DNA of 64,000 bases from Pegea sp. RAD2-039 (GCA_034620365.1 JAQGEQ010000314.1:372001-436000); one strand, 5' to 3'; shown: positions 12,293 to 25,900, counted from the first letter of the stretch. Notes: a model not told the origin generated them from the sequence alone. Program-made: numbers and translations.

Positions 12293-14478
12293 TTTTAGAG
12301 AATTAAAATAAAAAAAAGATCAAAGTAAATAAGAATTATGTTATTAAAATACAAATACTTAATAGTAGTTAAAAAGAATACCTTTTTCAAATAGTTTATT
12401 TTTGAATAAGACAAATTAAAGGTTTACTTTTAATAAGTAAACTCAATTTTAAATCATTTTTAGATAATGATGTTAACAATTTATCTTTAAAAAACTTTTG
12501 AGATAAATTAATTGCTTTGCTTTAAAAAAAATTTGCTATTTATTTCAATCTTTTTTAAGAAAAAGCTTTTAATGAAAATAGATTTCTAAGAAATACATCA
12601 AAAATGTATAAATTAGGATTTATAAGGAGTAAATAAAACTAAATGAAAGGTACAAATTAATTAATTAAATCAATTTTGCAGTTTTGTTCTAAACTTAAAA
12701 CAAGTTCTTTAAGAAAAAAATTCTTTTTTTCATTTTATCTGGTTAAGAAAACATGGATATTACAATAACTTAATTTAAAATATAAATACAAAAGATTTTT
12801 ACATAAATAAACGTTTAAAGCAAAATTTATTGATAAATCTTTTTATAAATTCAAAGTTTTAGTCAAAAATGAAATTGAAAAGTTTTGGAAGTATATTTTG
12901 TAGCTTATCTCTGAGTAACTAGTATTTATTTAATCAATTATTCTATTAACTAATTACTTTCATTTATTTTCCCGCAGAATTTACTAGAGGGTAATACAAG
13001 AAAGTTGTATTTGGTTTGAAGAGTATTTTTTTCTGTCAGCTTAAACATTTTATATCTACAAAATATTGAAAGTTGAAAAAAACTTTTAGTAACCACAAAA
13101 TAACGATCCATCATTTGATTTCTATTAAAATTTGAAAATGGTTTTAAAAAATAAGAATTAAAATGTGATGAACTCAGTAATTCTTTTAATGACTAAAAGA
13201 TTTAGAGTCAACCGATTTTCTTATAAAAAAAAAACTGAAACTTATTCTACTGAAGTATCCCAATTCTAAGTATTTGAACTTAAGTTTTTTACCAGAAAAA
13301 AATATTCCACAATAACCATATTTAGATAATTTTATTCAAAGTATAGCTTCTAGATAACTAACTTAAACTGTTTTCCATTCAATAAAACCACACAGCAAAC
13401 TTTACAGAGAAGTTCAAGCCAGAAACTTTGCAAACTTTTTACGGCTTTATTTTTAACAAAGTTAGAAGCTGAATACGAAATATAATCTGAATGCCTAATA
13501 GTATTAATCAGTGTCAGAATAAACAGATTTAAAGGTAAATTGGAGTCAATGCCTATCACTGTAACTGCTTGTGTAAAAGCTACTTTCATTTTCAAGCGAG
13601 TAAATGTATTTTAGAATAAAGTTTAAAACTAAATCAGTTTAATAAAAGTGAATCACAGATTGAGGTTTATAAATTTGGTGGAAATGTTTAGTTAGTAGGG
13701 AATAGATGTAGAACGTCACGTGACTTTAGCAAGTAGCTAGAGAAAAAATCTAAAGATTATTTATTTAATCCTTGCTTTTGTAATCGATTAATTAATTGTA
13801 TATAGAACCTAATTTTAGTTTAATAAAATTTTAAAGTTTCTTTAGAAAATAAATCAATAATTATTTTGAAAGAAAAACTTTTTTATTAATTATTTTGATT
13901 AAAATTTTTTGTTTCTTTAAATTATTTTGTGTCTCTTGTGTTTATGAAACATCAACAGATAAATTAAAACTGCTTTTAGCATTAAATTAATTAAAATTAA
14001 TCTTTTTTGACACAATTTAATATTGAGACGTTTTGTCAGATTTTATTTTCTCCAAATTTTAAGTAATTTTTTTATTATTTAAAAAATTTTTTTTTATTTA
14101 AATCGATGAAAGTATTTTGATGGTTTCATCCGAAAGATCAATAAATAGTCGAAAGATACAAAAAAAAAATCCTCTAGAACTAAACAAGATCATTAAAAGT
14201 TCCGAAAATTGGTTTTTATTGAAATTATTTTCAAGAAAATGAAGTTTAAAATAATTGTGTAAAAAAAACATCATTATCTTCAGAACGGTCTGTTCTCGTT
14301 TTCAAGCACCTCGATAAACAAATGAATATGGACAACAGTGGGCATGATAAATGGTGGACACCTCGACCCACATGTGGTCACCATTTGACGTCCACTTTTT
14401 TTGGCATGTAACAAAAAACAGAAAACAACAAAATGAACTATGAAAATAGAAAACCGTAAAAAGTGAGAATCAGTAGTG

Positions 14479-14499
14479 GTGGGGGGGGGAGGGGGGCTG
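14479..14499. repeat. Poly-G tract in the 3' flank of the Kirrel-like gene
   Basis: A run of nine or more G, an A, then six G occurs on the plus strand about 40-60 bp beyond the Kirrel-like stop codon. In transcripts of that minus-strand gene it reads as poly-C. Run length is probably variable, and base calls here may be unreliable. Confidence 0.8.
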
Positions 14500-14537
14500 G
14501 AAACAATTTCACTAAAACGCGCGATACGTCGATGACG

Positions 14538-17500
14538 TCACACATGTGTAGCCATTCTTGGGCGCGAGGTTTCGGCCGGTTTCTGCGCTCCTATTCGAGC
14601 TGGTTTAGTCATGTGACCGTTACCTAGTAACGAGTTGCGTTCGAATTTCTCGAGCGACGATTGTGATGAGTCATAAACGCGATCAATGGGATAAGCGTCC
14701 GTCATCGGAAGTAGCGGCATGTAGTCACGTGGATAGTAGTGGGTTTGGGGCGCGAGAGGCGGTGAGTGGACGCGGTCGCCAAGTACGCTGTTGCTACGCG
14801 CTGTTCCGTAGCTCATGACGTCATAAGGAGCTCGAAAGGGTTGGTAAGGTTGCTGTAGAGCGGACATTGACCTCAAACCGGATGTGACGTCAGCAGAAGT
14901 CGCGGGATGGAAGTTAAGAGCGACATCACTGATTAAAGATCCTTGATCATCTTCGGAAGTTGATGAGATCGCGGCAAGTCCGGGAAGTTTTGACGTCATC
15001 GACGACGCGACTGGTTTCCACGAACCTGCTTCTGTCACAAGTACAAGTCACGAAACGATGACGTCAGCGGTGATGACGTCACAGACCTTCAGTATGGTAA
15101 CCATCATCATGAGCTGAAGTTGGAGTTGGATTTCCGTCATTGGAAGTTGTATAAGATGAAGCTGGTGCATCCCCTCGAGATGATATAGAAGCGCGCGGTT
15201 CTACGTCATAAACACCCGCTGGAGGTCGCTGTTTGGTGTCATCGATATCACCTTGCATCTGCTAAAGAGTCACATGATCGCGATTCGATGACGTCATCAA
15301 ACAAACCTTGGAAGCTTCAGTGAAGTTGATGTCATCGAAGTTTGTGGATTTTTGTTGACGACAAGATCGACGAAGGAAACGCGCGATGAATACGATGATG
15401 ATAATGAAGAGGACTCCACCTAAGATCTCACATATGATTGGGACCAGGTTTAATGATGAAGTGGTGAAAGTTTGGACATCTGCGGACATGGACAGTTGAT
15501 TTGAGTGGTCAGATAGACATGTGGGTCACCTTGGGTCAACTGGATTAGGTATCGATTTGATTTGTAACTGGACACTTTGAGGTCACTGAGGTAGATGGTG
15601 GGGCAACTTGTTGTCCAGGAACCAACGATGATTTAAACTTCAAAGTTCCGTCTATCATCTTTTTCTTATTTGAAAATAGTTTGAAATTATCATAAAGATC
15701 AGGATGTAGAGGATCACGACGTTCCCACATCCATGTCTACATCAATCAAATCAATCTTTGGAAGACACAAAGATGAGAAACTTACAACTTTTGCGATACC
15801 AGGTGATGTAGATCTCGCATCTGATTTCAACTGTCTGTCAAAGTTGCTAGCTGAGTTGTGGGGCTCGATATAGATGGGGGACCCAGAACCGCTAAGCGAC
15901 TAACAGCTCTACTGGAACCGATCTAAAGATGTCGGATTTGAGATCAGTTAGTGATGAGGAAGCAAACTAACTTTTGAAGATGCTTTACAGAAATAATTAT
16001 CTGAATTTTGTTGAGTGACGTTTCGTAGGGTGAGTTTGTTGGTTGTTGACAAGATTCTTTCATCAAATCCTCTTCTAAGGATCCACTGTACTTTTGCTGG
16101 TGGGTTCGAGTCCCATTGACAAAATAGTGTGACGTCATCGCCGATTTCGACGCTCGCGTTGCTTGAGATGTTCGATAAGATTGGAGGATCTAGAAGTTGA
16201 TTGAAGCGATGTTTAATTACGATCAATATGAAAAGATCAAAAGAAGGTAATCCCCAAAAGTATTTCAAATATTCGATGAGTCGAATAATTAGGATAATAA
16301 CGAGCGTCTGTTCATTCATGAATCTTCAGTTGTCACGTGATACTCGCGAGATGACGTCACTAAAAGACTCACATTCAACATCTAGCATTTTTTTAGCCGT
16401 TTTCGAGAATCCAGCCGCATTTTTAGCGCGACACCCGATCTCTGCACCTCTCCAATGTCGATCTATCTTCTTCACAACCATCCGGGACTTCCACTGATTC
16501 TCGATCTTGATCCCGTTCTTAAACCACTCATAAGACTCAACCGGTGGTTCAGTGGTCACTGCTCGACATTCAGCCACTAAATCACTAGCTGCGTGGACTG
16601 AAAAGGGCATGACCATACTGACTGAAGGTAGATCTGTACAATTTCACGTCAAGTAGGGATTTTGTGGATGTTAGAAGTCTTACACATCAACTGAAGTTTG
16701 AAATCAATCGCGGAGTTAGTTGGCAAGGTCTTTGGTGAGATAACTAAACAACTAAATTGCGTGGAGGCATGGACAGGTCTGGGCTTGATGGTCAGCCATG
16801 TTGTTGTGTTGTATAATGAATCAAGTGGTCCAGTCATCTCTGTTTGGACCATATTTTCATCCACAACTTGTCCATCTACAAGTTGAAGTGGTTAAGGTGG
16901 GTGATGGTGATGAAAACTTCTACTTACTTTGTTTCCATTCAACTGTAGCAGGTGGGTTGGCATTAAACGCGTGACACGCGATTCTCTGCACTTGATTAGC
17001 TACCACGGGGACCATATTAGAATTTTCCATTCCATCAATGACTGGACCAGTTGGTGGAACTAAAGGAAGAAGAATTAGATGAGATATCAAGATGGAAGAA
17101 CAAATGAATTGTGAAGGCAGCTGCAAGTCACTTTGGTATGCAATCGGTTTGTTTGAAAGATAATTAAATGAAAAGTTGTTGAGTAGAAACGGATATATCG
17201 ACAATTAGTTGAAATAATTCCTTACAAAACTCACGAATCAACTATATCTCGCGTTTACTAACACGCTAACCATATGGATAATCGATTATTTATTCATCAT
17301 GATAAACATATGTAGGGTTACATGGTAAATGTGGTATAAGTACTTCAATTGATGATAAGCCGAAGCAAAAACATGAGATGTAGTCAGTTCAAAGCACTTG
17401 AATAAATCAACTAACCGAGAACTGTAATTTCTGCTTTAGTGGAACACATCTGAACATGTTCGTTATTGTACTTGGTCAAGACCTGACATTCAAATTTACC

Positions 17501-19907
17501 CCTGTCGCTTATCTGGACATCTGATATATGCAAATTGTAATATCCAACCGAGCTATCACCTGCGTAGCTGTACCGAGGCCAAACTGAAAACAGAAAAATC
17601 ATTTTAAATTATTTTGGAGATGTTAGAGATGATACAATAAATTAGAAATTTAGAAATCGCCAAAGCATGCTCATATTTCAGTAGCTGGTTGCTAATTGGT
17701 TGGTTGCTGATTGGTTGGTTGCTAATTGGTTGGTTGCTAATTGGTTGGTTGCTAATTGGTTGGTTGCTAATTGGTTGGTTGCTAATTGGTTGGTTGCTAA
17801 TTGGTTGGTTGTTAAGTGGTTGGTTGCTGATTGGTTGGTTGCTAATTGGTTGGTTGCTGATTGGTTGGTTGCTGATTGGTTGGTTGCTGATTGGTTGGTT
17901 GCTAATTGGTTGGTGGCTGATTGGTTGGTTGTTAATTGGTTGGTTGTTAATTGGTTGGTTGCTGATTGGTTGGTTGCTGATTGGTTGGTTGCTGATTGGT
18001 TGGTTGTTAATTGGTTGGTTGTTAATTGGTTGGTTGTTAATTGGTTGGTTGCTAATTGGTTGGTTGCTAATTGGTTGGTTGCTAATTCGTTGGTTGCTGA
18101 TTGGTTGGTTGTTGATTGGTTGCTGATTGGTTGGTTGCTGATTGGTTGGTGGCTGATTGGTTGGTTGCTGATTGGTTGGTTGCTGATTGGTTGGTTGCTG
18201 ATTGGTTGGTTGCTGATTGGTTGGTTGATGATTGGTTGGTTGCTAATTGGTTGGTTGCTATTGGTTGGTTGGTTGGTTGCTAATTGGTTGGGTTGGTTGC
18301 TGATTGGTTGGTTGCTAATTGGTTGGTTGGTTGCTGATTGGTTGGTTGGGTTGGTTGCTAATTGGTTGGTTGCTAATTGGTTGGTTGCTAAGTGGTTGGT
18401 TGCTAAGTGGTTGGTTGCTAATTGGTTGCTAATTGGTTGGTTGCTGATTGGTTGGTTGTTGATTGGTTGCTGATTGGTTGGTTGCTGATTGGTTGGTTGC
18501 TGATTGGTTGGTGGCTGATTGGTTGGTTGCTGATTGGCTGGTTGCTGATTGGCTGGTTGCTGATTGGCTGGTTGCTGATTGGCTGGTTGCTGATTGGTTG
18601 GTGGTTGATTGGTTGGTTGCTAATTGGTTGGTTGCTAATTGGTTGGTTGCTGATTGGTTGGTGGCTGATTGGTTGGTTGCTGATTTGGCTGGTTGCTGAT
18701 TGGTTGGTTGCTGATTGGCTGGTTGCTGATTGGTTGGTTGCTGATTGGTTGGTTGCTAATTGGTTGGTTGCTAATTGGTTGGTTGCTGATTGGTTGGTTG
18801 CTGATTGGTTGGTTGCTGATTGGTTGGTTGATGATTGGTTGCTAATTGGTTGGTTGCTGATTGGTTGGTTGCTAATTGGTTGGTTGCTGATTGGTTGGTG
18901 TTTGATAGGAACTGGTGCGTATTAGAGGTGTGTAAGAAGCAGATGGTTGTTTGTTTAAATGTTTCAGTTAAAAAAAGATAATATCAGTGAAACGTGATTA
19001 ATAACTGTCTTGCTTCGTTTCATTTCAAATGAAAGTGAGGATTGGAAACCAATAGGGGTTGAGTTTCAAGTGGAAAGTGATTTTCTGTGAAAATATTGAG
19101 ATAATGTGCTTTGGGGGGGGGGACAGGTGTTAGATCCTCTACTGTTACTCATTCCTCAGTTCGTTTCACTAATCATAAATTGCAGATGAAGAGCTAATAA
19201 AGATCTTGAAGACTAACTCACTAGAAAGGTTAGCTGGAAATACTTAAAAAATCGATAAAAATTTTTTGTTTATTTGGCATGTAAACTAGAAGGTAAATGT
19301 TTAAAAGGTTTTAATTAAATGGTAAAAAGTTGGACAAGTCGTGGTGTTTAATGGACACCTTCAGTGGTTAATTAGAAACTTCGGTTACTAAACAGAAAAG
19401 TTAAAAAGATCTTTTATAACTCAATTGCAATCATCACTTATTTGAATGTTATTGAGGGTTTTGTGACTTTATTTGAAAAGAGTGTTTCTCCTAACACTCG
19501 GGAAATATTACTGTTGATAAAAGATAAATAAAAATATTAAAAAAAAAACCGTTAAATGAGATTTGAATAACAGAGCTTTTAGAAGACACAAAATAATCTT
19601 TAGATGTAAGAATTGATTCGAATTTTTGTGAAAATTTTAACTAATTTTATAACTGAACTTTTAAAACTACTATTAAAAATCATTAAAAATAAAAATTTGA
19701 TAAATTTACATTCGAGAAGTTTACCGAGGGCCAAACCATCATGGACCCATTGTACTGGTGTCAGGTCAAGGGCCGGTAGATGTTCCACTTTACAAGTTAA
19801 TGTGACTGATTCACCAACCACTACAGTAGTTGGTTGCGGGTTTTCTACCAGAGTAGGTCTGTCACTTTGTACCAGGCGAATGAGGTTAAATGCAAACACG
19901 AGAAATA
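14538..19907 (-). CDS. Kirrel/Neph (IrreC-roughest)-like Ig-superfamily adhesion receptor, 5'-incomplete
   Basis: This is a type I membrane protein of the nephrin-partner family that mediates cell-cell recognition. Visible exons, 5' to 3': 19907-19725, 17583-17416, 17059-16928, 16875-16684, 16621-16373, 16189-15972, 15922-15786, 15736-15530, 15479-15307, 15258-15087 and 15031-14538. Junction phases all agree. Ig1 has LTCKVEH/VQWVHDGLAL plus RYSYAGDSSVGYYNLHI and FECQV; Ig2 has RIACHAFNANPPATVEW/FSC; Ig3 has VAECRA/IGCRAKN; Ig4 has TLFCQWDSNPPAKVQW/YFCKASS. Ig5 resembles the family (STSPGIAKVTWMW) but lacks both cysteines. The transmembrane segment is IICEILGGVLFIIIIVFIA, followed by a long tail ending THV, a class I PDZ-binding motif also found in vertebrate Neph1. 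Two one-base frameshifts, near 15841 and 15600, interrupt Ig5. The exon with the signal-peptide start lies upstream of 19907 and was not found. Total is about 775 residues, similar to Kirrel1. Confidence 0.88.
17685..18900. repeat. 1.2-kb minisatellite with a 15-bp unit, about 81 copies
   Basis: The unit is GCTGATTGGTTGGTT, with A/G, T/C and a few other variants at the third to fifth bases. It is head-to-tail for about 1,216 bp. Local slips occur around 18120-18360 and 18430-18470, where units are shortened or GGTT is repeated. It sits entirely inside the intron between the first and second visible exons of the Kirrel-like gene, antisense to the printed strand. Because 15 is a multiple of three, long frames encoding VADWL/LIGWL pentapeptides run through it; I do not regard them as genes. 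Every unit contains GGTTGG and, on the gene's sense strand, a CCAAT box. Confidence 0.98.
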
Positions 19908-22900
19908 CTGTAAAGAAATTGTAGATAGAAAATTGATAAACTTGAATTAAATCTAAATTAATTTTAAAGACTAAAAAACAGCTGATAACAAATCAATTCT
20001 TTGACAATAAAGATCAAAGATAAAATTTTGGCAAATAAATTATGATATTAACCTATATAAGAAACACAAGTCTAGGAAGCTTACATGAAAGGAAATATTA
20101 TCAAACATAAAACAACTGACCAAGTAGAAACCAACGTTGGCGACGGTACATCTGTTTCATTTGAAAGAGTTTTATATTTGAGAACATAGCTGACTTGAAA
20201 CAAATGTATAACTGAATTGTTTACTAGTTTTAACTGTAAGAGAGAAAAAATGTTTTCTTTGATAAAATAAGGAATGATAATTTGAGACTAGTCGTAAAAA
20301 TAACTTGAGTAACCCTACAAAAGTCTGAAATGTGATACTAGTGCTAAAAAGAGACTTACAGGTAATTATTTAATAAAATAGCTACACACATCAATTTCCT
20401 GGTTTGTAATAAAATCTAAACGAAGTTTATGTAAAAAAGATTTGATATTAAACTAAAATTGCTAAAATTGAAATATACAAGATTTGATTTTTTACTGAAA
20501 TATTTCGAAATAAAAAATAATATTAGAAAGTGATTAGAAAATTAGAAATAAAAAAATTTTAAAACAAGAGATCATGAAAAATTTATGGCATTCAAGCAAA
20601 GTACGATTCAAAATAATTATAAAGAAAACAGTCGAAGCCGGGTTTGTTGGATTTTTAGTCAAATTATTTTAAAACTAAGTCAGTAAAGTAACAAAAAAAG
20701 TAAATTATTTGATTCATTAAAAGAATTTTGTTCAAAAATTCTTTAAAATTGTTTTTTTATGTTCAAAAAATCTGACTATAATGTAAATAGTCTAAAGATC
20801 TTGTAGCAAATCAATAATTTGGTAAAATCTATAAATGAAACATTAGTTATTATTAATAAAAGTGATCAATCTTATATTGAACAAAGCAAAAAACAAGAGA
20901 GGACTTTTTGATCTTCAAAATTAGTTGTTTTATAAATGTACTGGCAAAGTTATAAGTTTGATATAAGTATTATAAAAGTTAATAAAGTTATGTATAAATA
21001 TAAATTAATATTCGATAAATTAATGAAATAAAATTATTGATGAAAATGAAAAACTTTTGAAAAAGATAGTTTGTAGAAGTAAGCAAACAAGTTATCTGGG
21101 AAAGTTTAAACAGCTGGTCAAGTTATTTTTAAGTATTTATAGAAAAAATTCTGAATTTGATCCCAAATAGAGTTTGAAAACACAAATAACTTGATGTGGT
21201 TTACACAGAACCAGGAACTCTATTGAAGTGGATATAAGATTTGATTTTTCAATCTTTGAAAGGTAAACAAAAATAAATGTAAGATTGAATGTTGTTGGTA
21301 GATATAATCGAAATTTAATCATCAACTTTCTACATGTAAAGCGGATACATTCTCTTAGTTGTTGGCTGCTAAATAACCCTCAAAGGAAATACTAATTAAC
21401 CCTTTTGCAGAGATAAATTAGATGGTCAATATAAACAATTTACAATAAACACATGAAAAATGTGAAAGTATTTTTTGATAGAAGTTTTAAAACTACAAAA
21501 GGTTTATTATATCAACAACCAAATTGTTTAAGTTACAAATAGTTTTTGAACAAAACGAAAAAATATCGTTTAATAGAAGATAGACGAATATTTTAAGTGG
21601 ATAATAAAATTGAAGTTAGTTGAAGTACTATTCATCAACAATATGTTGAAAGAATAAAGCTGCAAAAAAAAAAGTTTACAAAATATTATCTAAAAGTAAT
21701 TAGCGAATAGTCAACAAAACAATTTTGTGGGACGAATAATTGGTTTTGAAAATAATTGTTGCAAAAATGAATAAATATAGAAATTCTTTTTATAGACAGT
21801 TGTGTCTTTGTCACACGCAGTAATGCCTAATAATGTCTTAGATTAAGATTAAGTGGTTAATTAGTTGTTTCCATATTTCTAATATAAATAGAAGCTTTAT
21901 ACAAATGATAAAATCAGATTAAAAGCAATTTGAAAAATGACTGAATTTGTTTAGAACAGATATTTAAGTAATTAAGTAGTTAAAAGGGTTTTCAGGTGTT
22001 TCTATTGTAGAATTACTTAAATTTTATCGTGTCTAGTCATTTAGAAATCAATCATTCACCCTCTACCATTTATATACTAGCTTGTCAACAATTTCAATCT
22101 AAATACCAGCTTTTCGTTATCGTCAACATGTGCCAACGTCTTTTTCTTAAAAAAATGAGACGAAAAAGAAATTTGTTTGTCAAAATTGAAAACAAAATAC
22201 AGTTTAGTGAGGCAATTGCAACAAGAAAGTATTGAACCCGGATTTCTCTGTATCAGCCTAATTAAAATGATTTAAGTAAATAAATATAAGAAAAAGAACT
22301 CGGTTAACTTGTAAGATAATTAGTAGAATGTTAAGTATTGTGAATATGTAAGAAGCAAATATAGAAGATAGATAATACTTTGACAAACTGCAAGAATTTG
22401 TTTAGTTAAGAAATTGAGTAAGATTGAAATGTTAAATATTAACTGTAATTAATCATTGAATTACTGACAAATACATTTGGAAAATGTCTTGAACCTACAT
22501 CATCAGTTTTACAAGGAAATGTCTCGTTCGGTTTTAAGGTTAGAGTAAATAACAATTTAATTTATCATTTGAAAAAATTGGGCAATTACTCTAGAAAGTT
22601 TGGATTAAATACAGATAAATGATTTAAAGGTATTTGAAATTGGAAAATTTGTGAAGATATTGAAATCAAAGTTTTTGTATACATCATATGTACCATCAAG
22701 AAATTAATTGAATAAAAGACGTCTGGTCAAAATCATTTGAAATACAAAGAAACGATTATATGATGATGAATATAAAAACAGATGATTAGAAAATCGAAGC
22801 AAAGATGACCTTAAAAAGTATAAAAAAGTAATTATTTAAATCAAGTTATCTTAATGGTAAGCAAAAGACAAAAAGTTAAACTGTGATAAGTAGAAAAATC

Positions 22901-25900
22901 AATAGAAGATGTGGAAGAAAGTTATTTTTTAAGTACTTTGCTATTATCTGTTCTTGACAACCAGTAGTACTTGAAAATGACGTAGAGTTATTGAATGTAT
23001 AAATAGACAAGTTAGTAATAAAGATAAGAAATTAAAGAATATAAATGACCATAGAAAGAAAGTGAATATATTGAGTATATAGCAACACAGAAAGTTTGCG
23101 AATTTAGAAATCAATGGAAATTTTATCTGAACTGAATTTGGAATAGTTCCTATTTATACTGGCAACGTAGAAAAATTGTGAAAAAAAATATTTGCCAAAT
23201 CTCTGCCTCATCTATTCTTATTTTTTAGTCTCGTTTTACTGACTAAAGCCTCTAACCTGTATATTTGAAGGTCAATTCAAAGAAAAAAACTTAATTAAAG
23301 TTGATTATTTGTTAAATATCTTATTAAAATGCTTCAATACTAACTGATCATATTTACAGAAAATAACTTCTTCATTAACAGCAAGTCTAACTAACAAACA
23401 GTAGGAGAAATGCTAGTGACAAAGGCGCGAAAAAATAACTTTACTCATTTAGTTGAAGTTCTGTAACACGGGAAACGAATATCTATTACAGAAGGAGTTG
23501 AAATTAAACAAATGAGATAGAGATACAATTTGAACTTACATCAAAATCACTTTAAATTATTTAGTTTTAAAATTAATCATGATCTAATATTTATCTATCT
23601 TATTTATACAATAATCAACTGTACTCCTTAGAGCTTGTTAAATAACTTGTTATCTTACAATCAGTTTGTTGCCTGTTGTTGTTGGTTGTATTTCAGTAAC
23701 GGCTTGACACCGCTACAACTATAAGCTTCAGAAACATTCGATAAACGAAGTATATGGAAGCAGCAGCTGTTTTGTCTGTATTATTTCGATTATGTTTTTA
23801 GGATGGGTTTAAATTTGATGACAAGTGAAAATAAATTGGGTAGATAAGCTCACAAATGAATAAATAATTTATTTAAACTTTAAATGTTGCAAGGAATCGG
23901 CTTTTTTTTAAGTGAAAGAGTTAATTAAAATTGACTGGTAATGTAAGCGGCTTAAATTAGGAACTTAGTGATGATTAGACGGAAGTTCACTTAAAAGTAA
24001 GTGCTGTGTACAGATAGAACCAGAAGAAGAAATATTGAAATGAATAATCAGCGAGAATATATTTGAAAATTCAATATTTATTTTGTAAGAAACTAAAAAG
24101 CTACTAGTCAATATTTGAATAGAACCAAATGACAAAAGGTTGAGATTTTGTTTACATAATGTTCACTTTTATGTCACAGTATTTGTTGAGGAGAACTGGA
24201 ATATTAACTTTCCTACTGCTGCTGCTGATGTTATATTCAGTTATTTTAGCAACATGAGGTATATTACAGAAAATATTATGATAATGTGGATAGAAAACAG
24301 GTTTTTAGTAAAAGATTTCATTCTTAAATGTAAATTATAAAAGTTTTTGAAATGAAAAACAAAATGTGAAAAATATTTGTAAAAATGTTGTTTGAGATTA
24401 TAACAAATAAAAAAAAGGAAAAAAAGAATTTGACGACAATTATAAAATTTATTTTAAAGGTAAATATCAAATGATTTATTAGTAGAAAATATTTTAATAA
24501 AAAGTCAAAGTATAAAACTATGAAGCGATAAATAAGATCTTGTATACTTCGACAAAAACCGGTTTTATCTCAGTTTTTTGATAATAAAACTACCAATAAA
24601 TAAAATACAATAAAACATTCAACTAGTTTCTTGTAAGTATTCGAAATTAGCTACAAATACCACAAAAAATGAATCTCTAAAAAGCTAGATACAAAAAAAA
24701 TACTAAATAATTTGAATATCATACCGTAATCGTATGAAATAGATTGAAGCTAATAAAAAAATAGCAGAGTAGAAATTCGAGGACCACCTGGTACAATTAA
24801 AAAACAAATTTGAAATAAATGAACTTTACAATCTATAAAATCAAGTTAATGGTTTTTCTGAGAGAGTTGAAGAAAAAAAAGAAAATGTCTTTTAAAAAGT
24901 TGCTACAAACTTAAATTTAGATAAATAGAAGATTGAAAAAAAAAAGGAAAAAAGGTTCATGGAACTGTTTCAGTTGATTCTAGCAGTTTGAGAGAAGTTA
25001 TAACGAGAGTTGAGTTTATGAGACTCAATTAGAAAAAGCTGGACATAAAAAATGTATCAGCAAAAAAAAACATTTAATAAAAATTATTTTAATAACCCTC
25101 AATTACATTTTAAAAAAGTTTAAACAAAAAAGATTAGATGAAGTTAGTGAGATACTTCATGAAACTTGTCGTTTATTTGTTGGTGTTACTTCAAACAAAT
25201 TATTTACTTCATGTGAAATTCTTTTTATAGATAGCCAAATTATTTTAGTAACAACTTAAATCAAAGTTTAATTCTTTTATAAACATGAAAATAATGATGT
25301 TAAGAGCAGTTAACACCACTTAATTACCATCACAATACATAAATTGAAACATCAAAAAGAAATTGAATTAAAAGTTTATGAAAAGTCAAATAGAAATAGG
25401 TGAGAACGATTAAAATATACAAAATCCATAAATTTTATGACTTTAAATTTACTATAAAGTTAATATTTAAAAACAAAAGTTAGTAAAAATATTTTTAAGT
25501 TGAAAGCGTTTATAACAAATTTGGAATTATATAAAACATATTTTTTCACATTGTTGATGAAATATTTAAACGTCTTTCCAAAACATAAAACAAATTATAA
25601 AAATTGATTTATGCTTTTATGATATCATTAAAAATGTGTGCTGGGAGCTTTTGGAAGATTGAAGATACAAAAAATTACAGCAAACTTGTTGAATGATGGT
25701 TGGTTATTTGCTTACAAAGTACTAAACAAATACTAATAATTCTAAAATATCATGTGGGTTTTATAAAACTGAAATATTTGTAGAGCTTAAATAGATAAAT
25801 TAGAGAAATCTAATAAATCAATTTACTATTAACAATTATGAGTAGAAATTGTAGATAACATTCAACAACTTCAATCAAATAAGGATTCTAATCAAAACAA

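Larger units (their letters stand above)
7941..14537. other. Gene-poor intergenic region
   Basis: About 6.6 kb separate the end of TMEM120 from the end of the Kirrel-like gene, so the two genes converge here. AATAAA strings near 8357 and 8472 are candidate TMEM120 polyadenylation signals. The only internal structure I can support is the 250-bp tandem duplication at 11793-12292. The last ~250 bases (from about 14280) become GC-richer and are probably the 3' untranslated region of the Kirrel-like gene. Open frames here, such as 10255-10563 on the minus strand, are AT-biased and resemble nothing. Confidence 0.5.

Noticed and set aside
17685..18900. A CRISPR-like array because of regular repeats.
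   Set aside because: There are no unique spacers between repeats, and the surrounding genome is clearly eukaryotic.
17689..18925. Several long open frames (145, 257, 167 and 78 codons) of LIGWL / VADWL pentapeptides on the plus strand.
   Set aside because: They are a by-product of a 15-bp minisatellite, whose period is divisible by three and whose unit has no stop in two frames. The array lies in an antisense intron, has internal frame slips, and the frames begin and end with the array.
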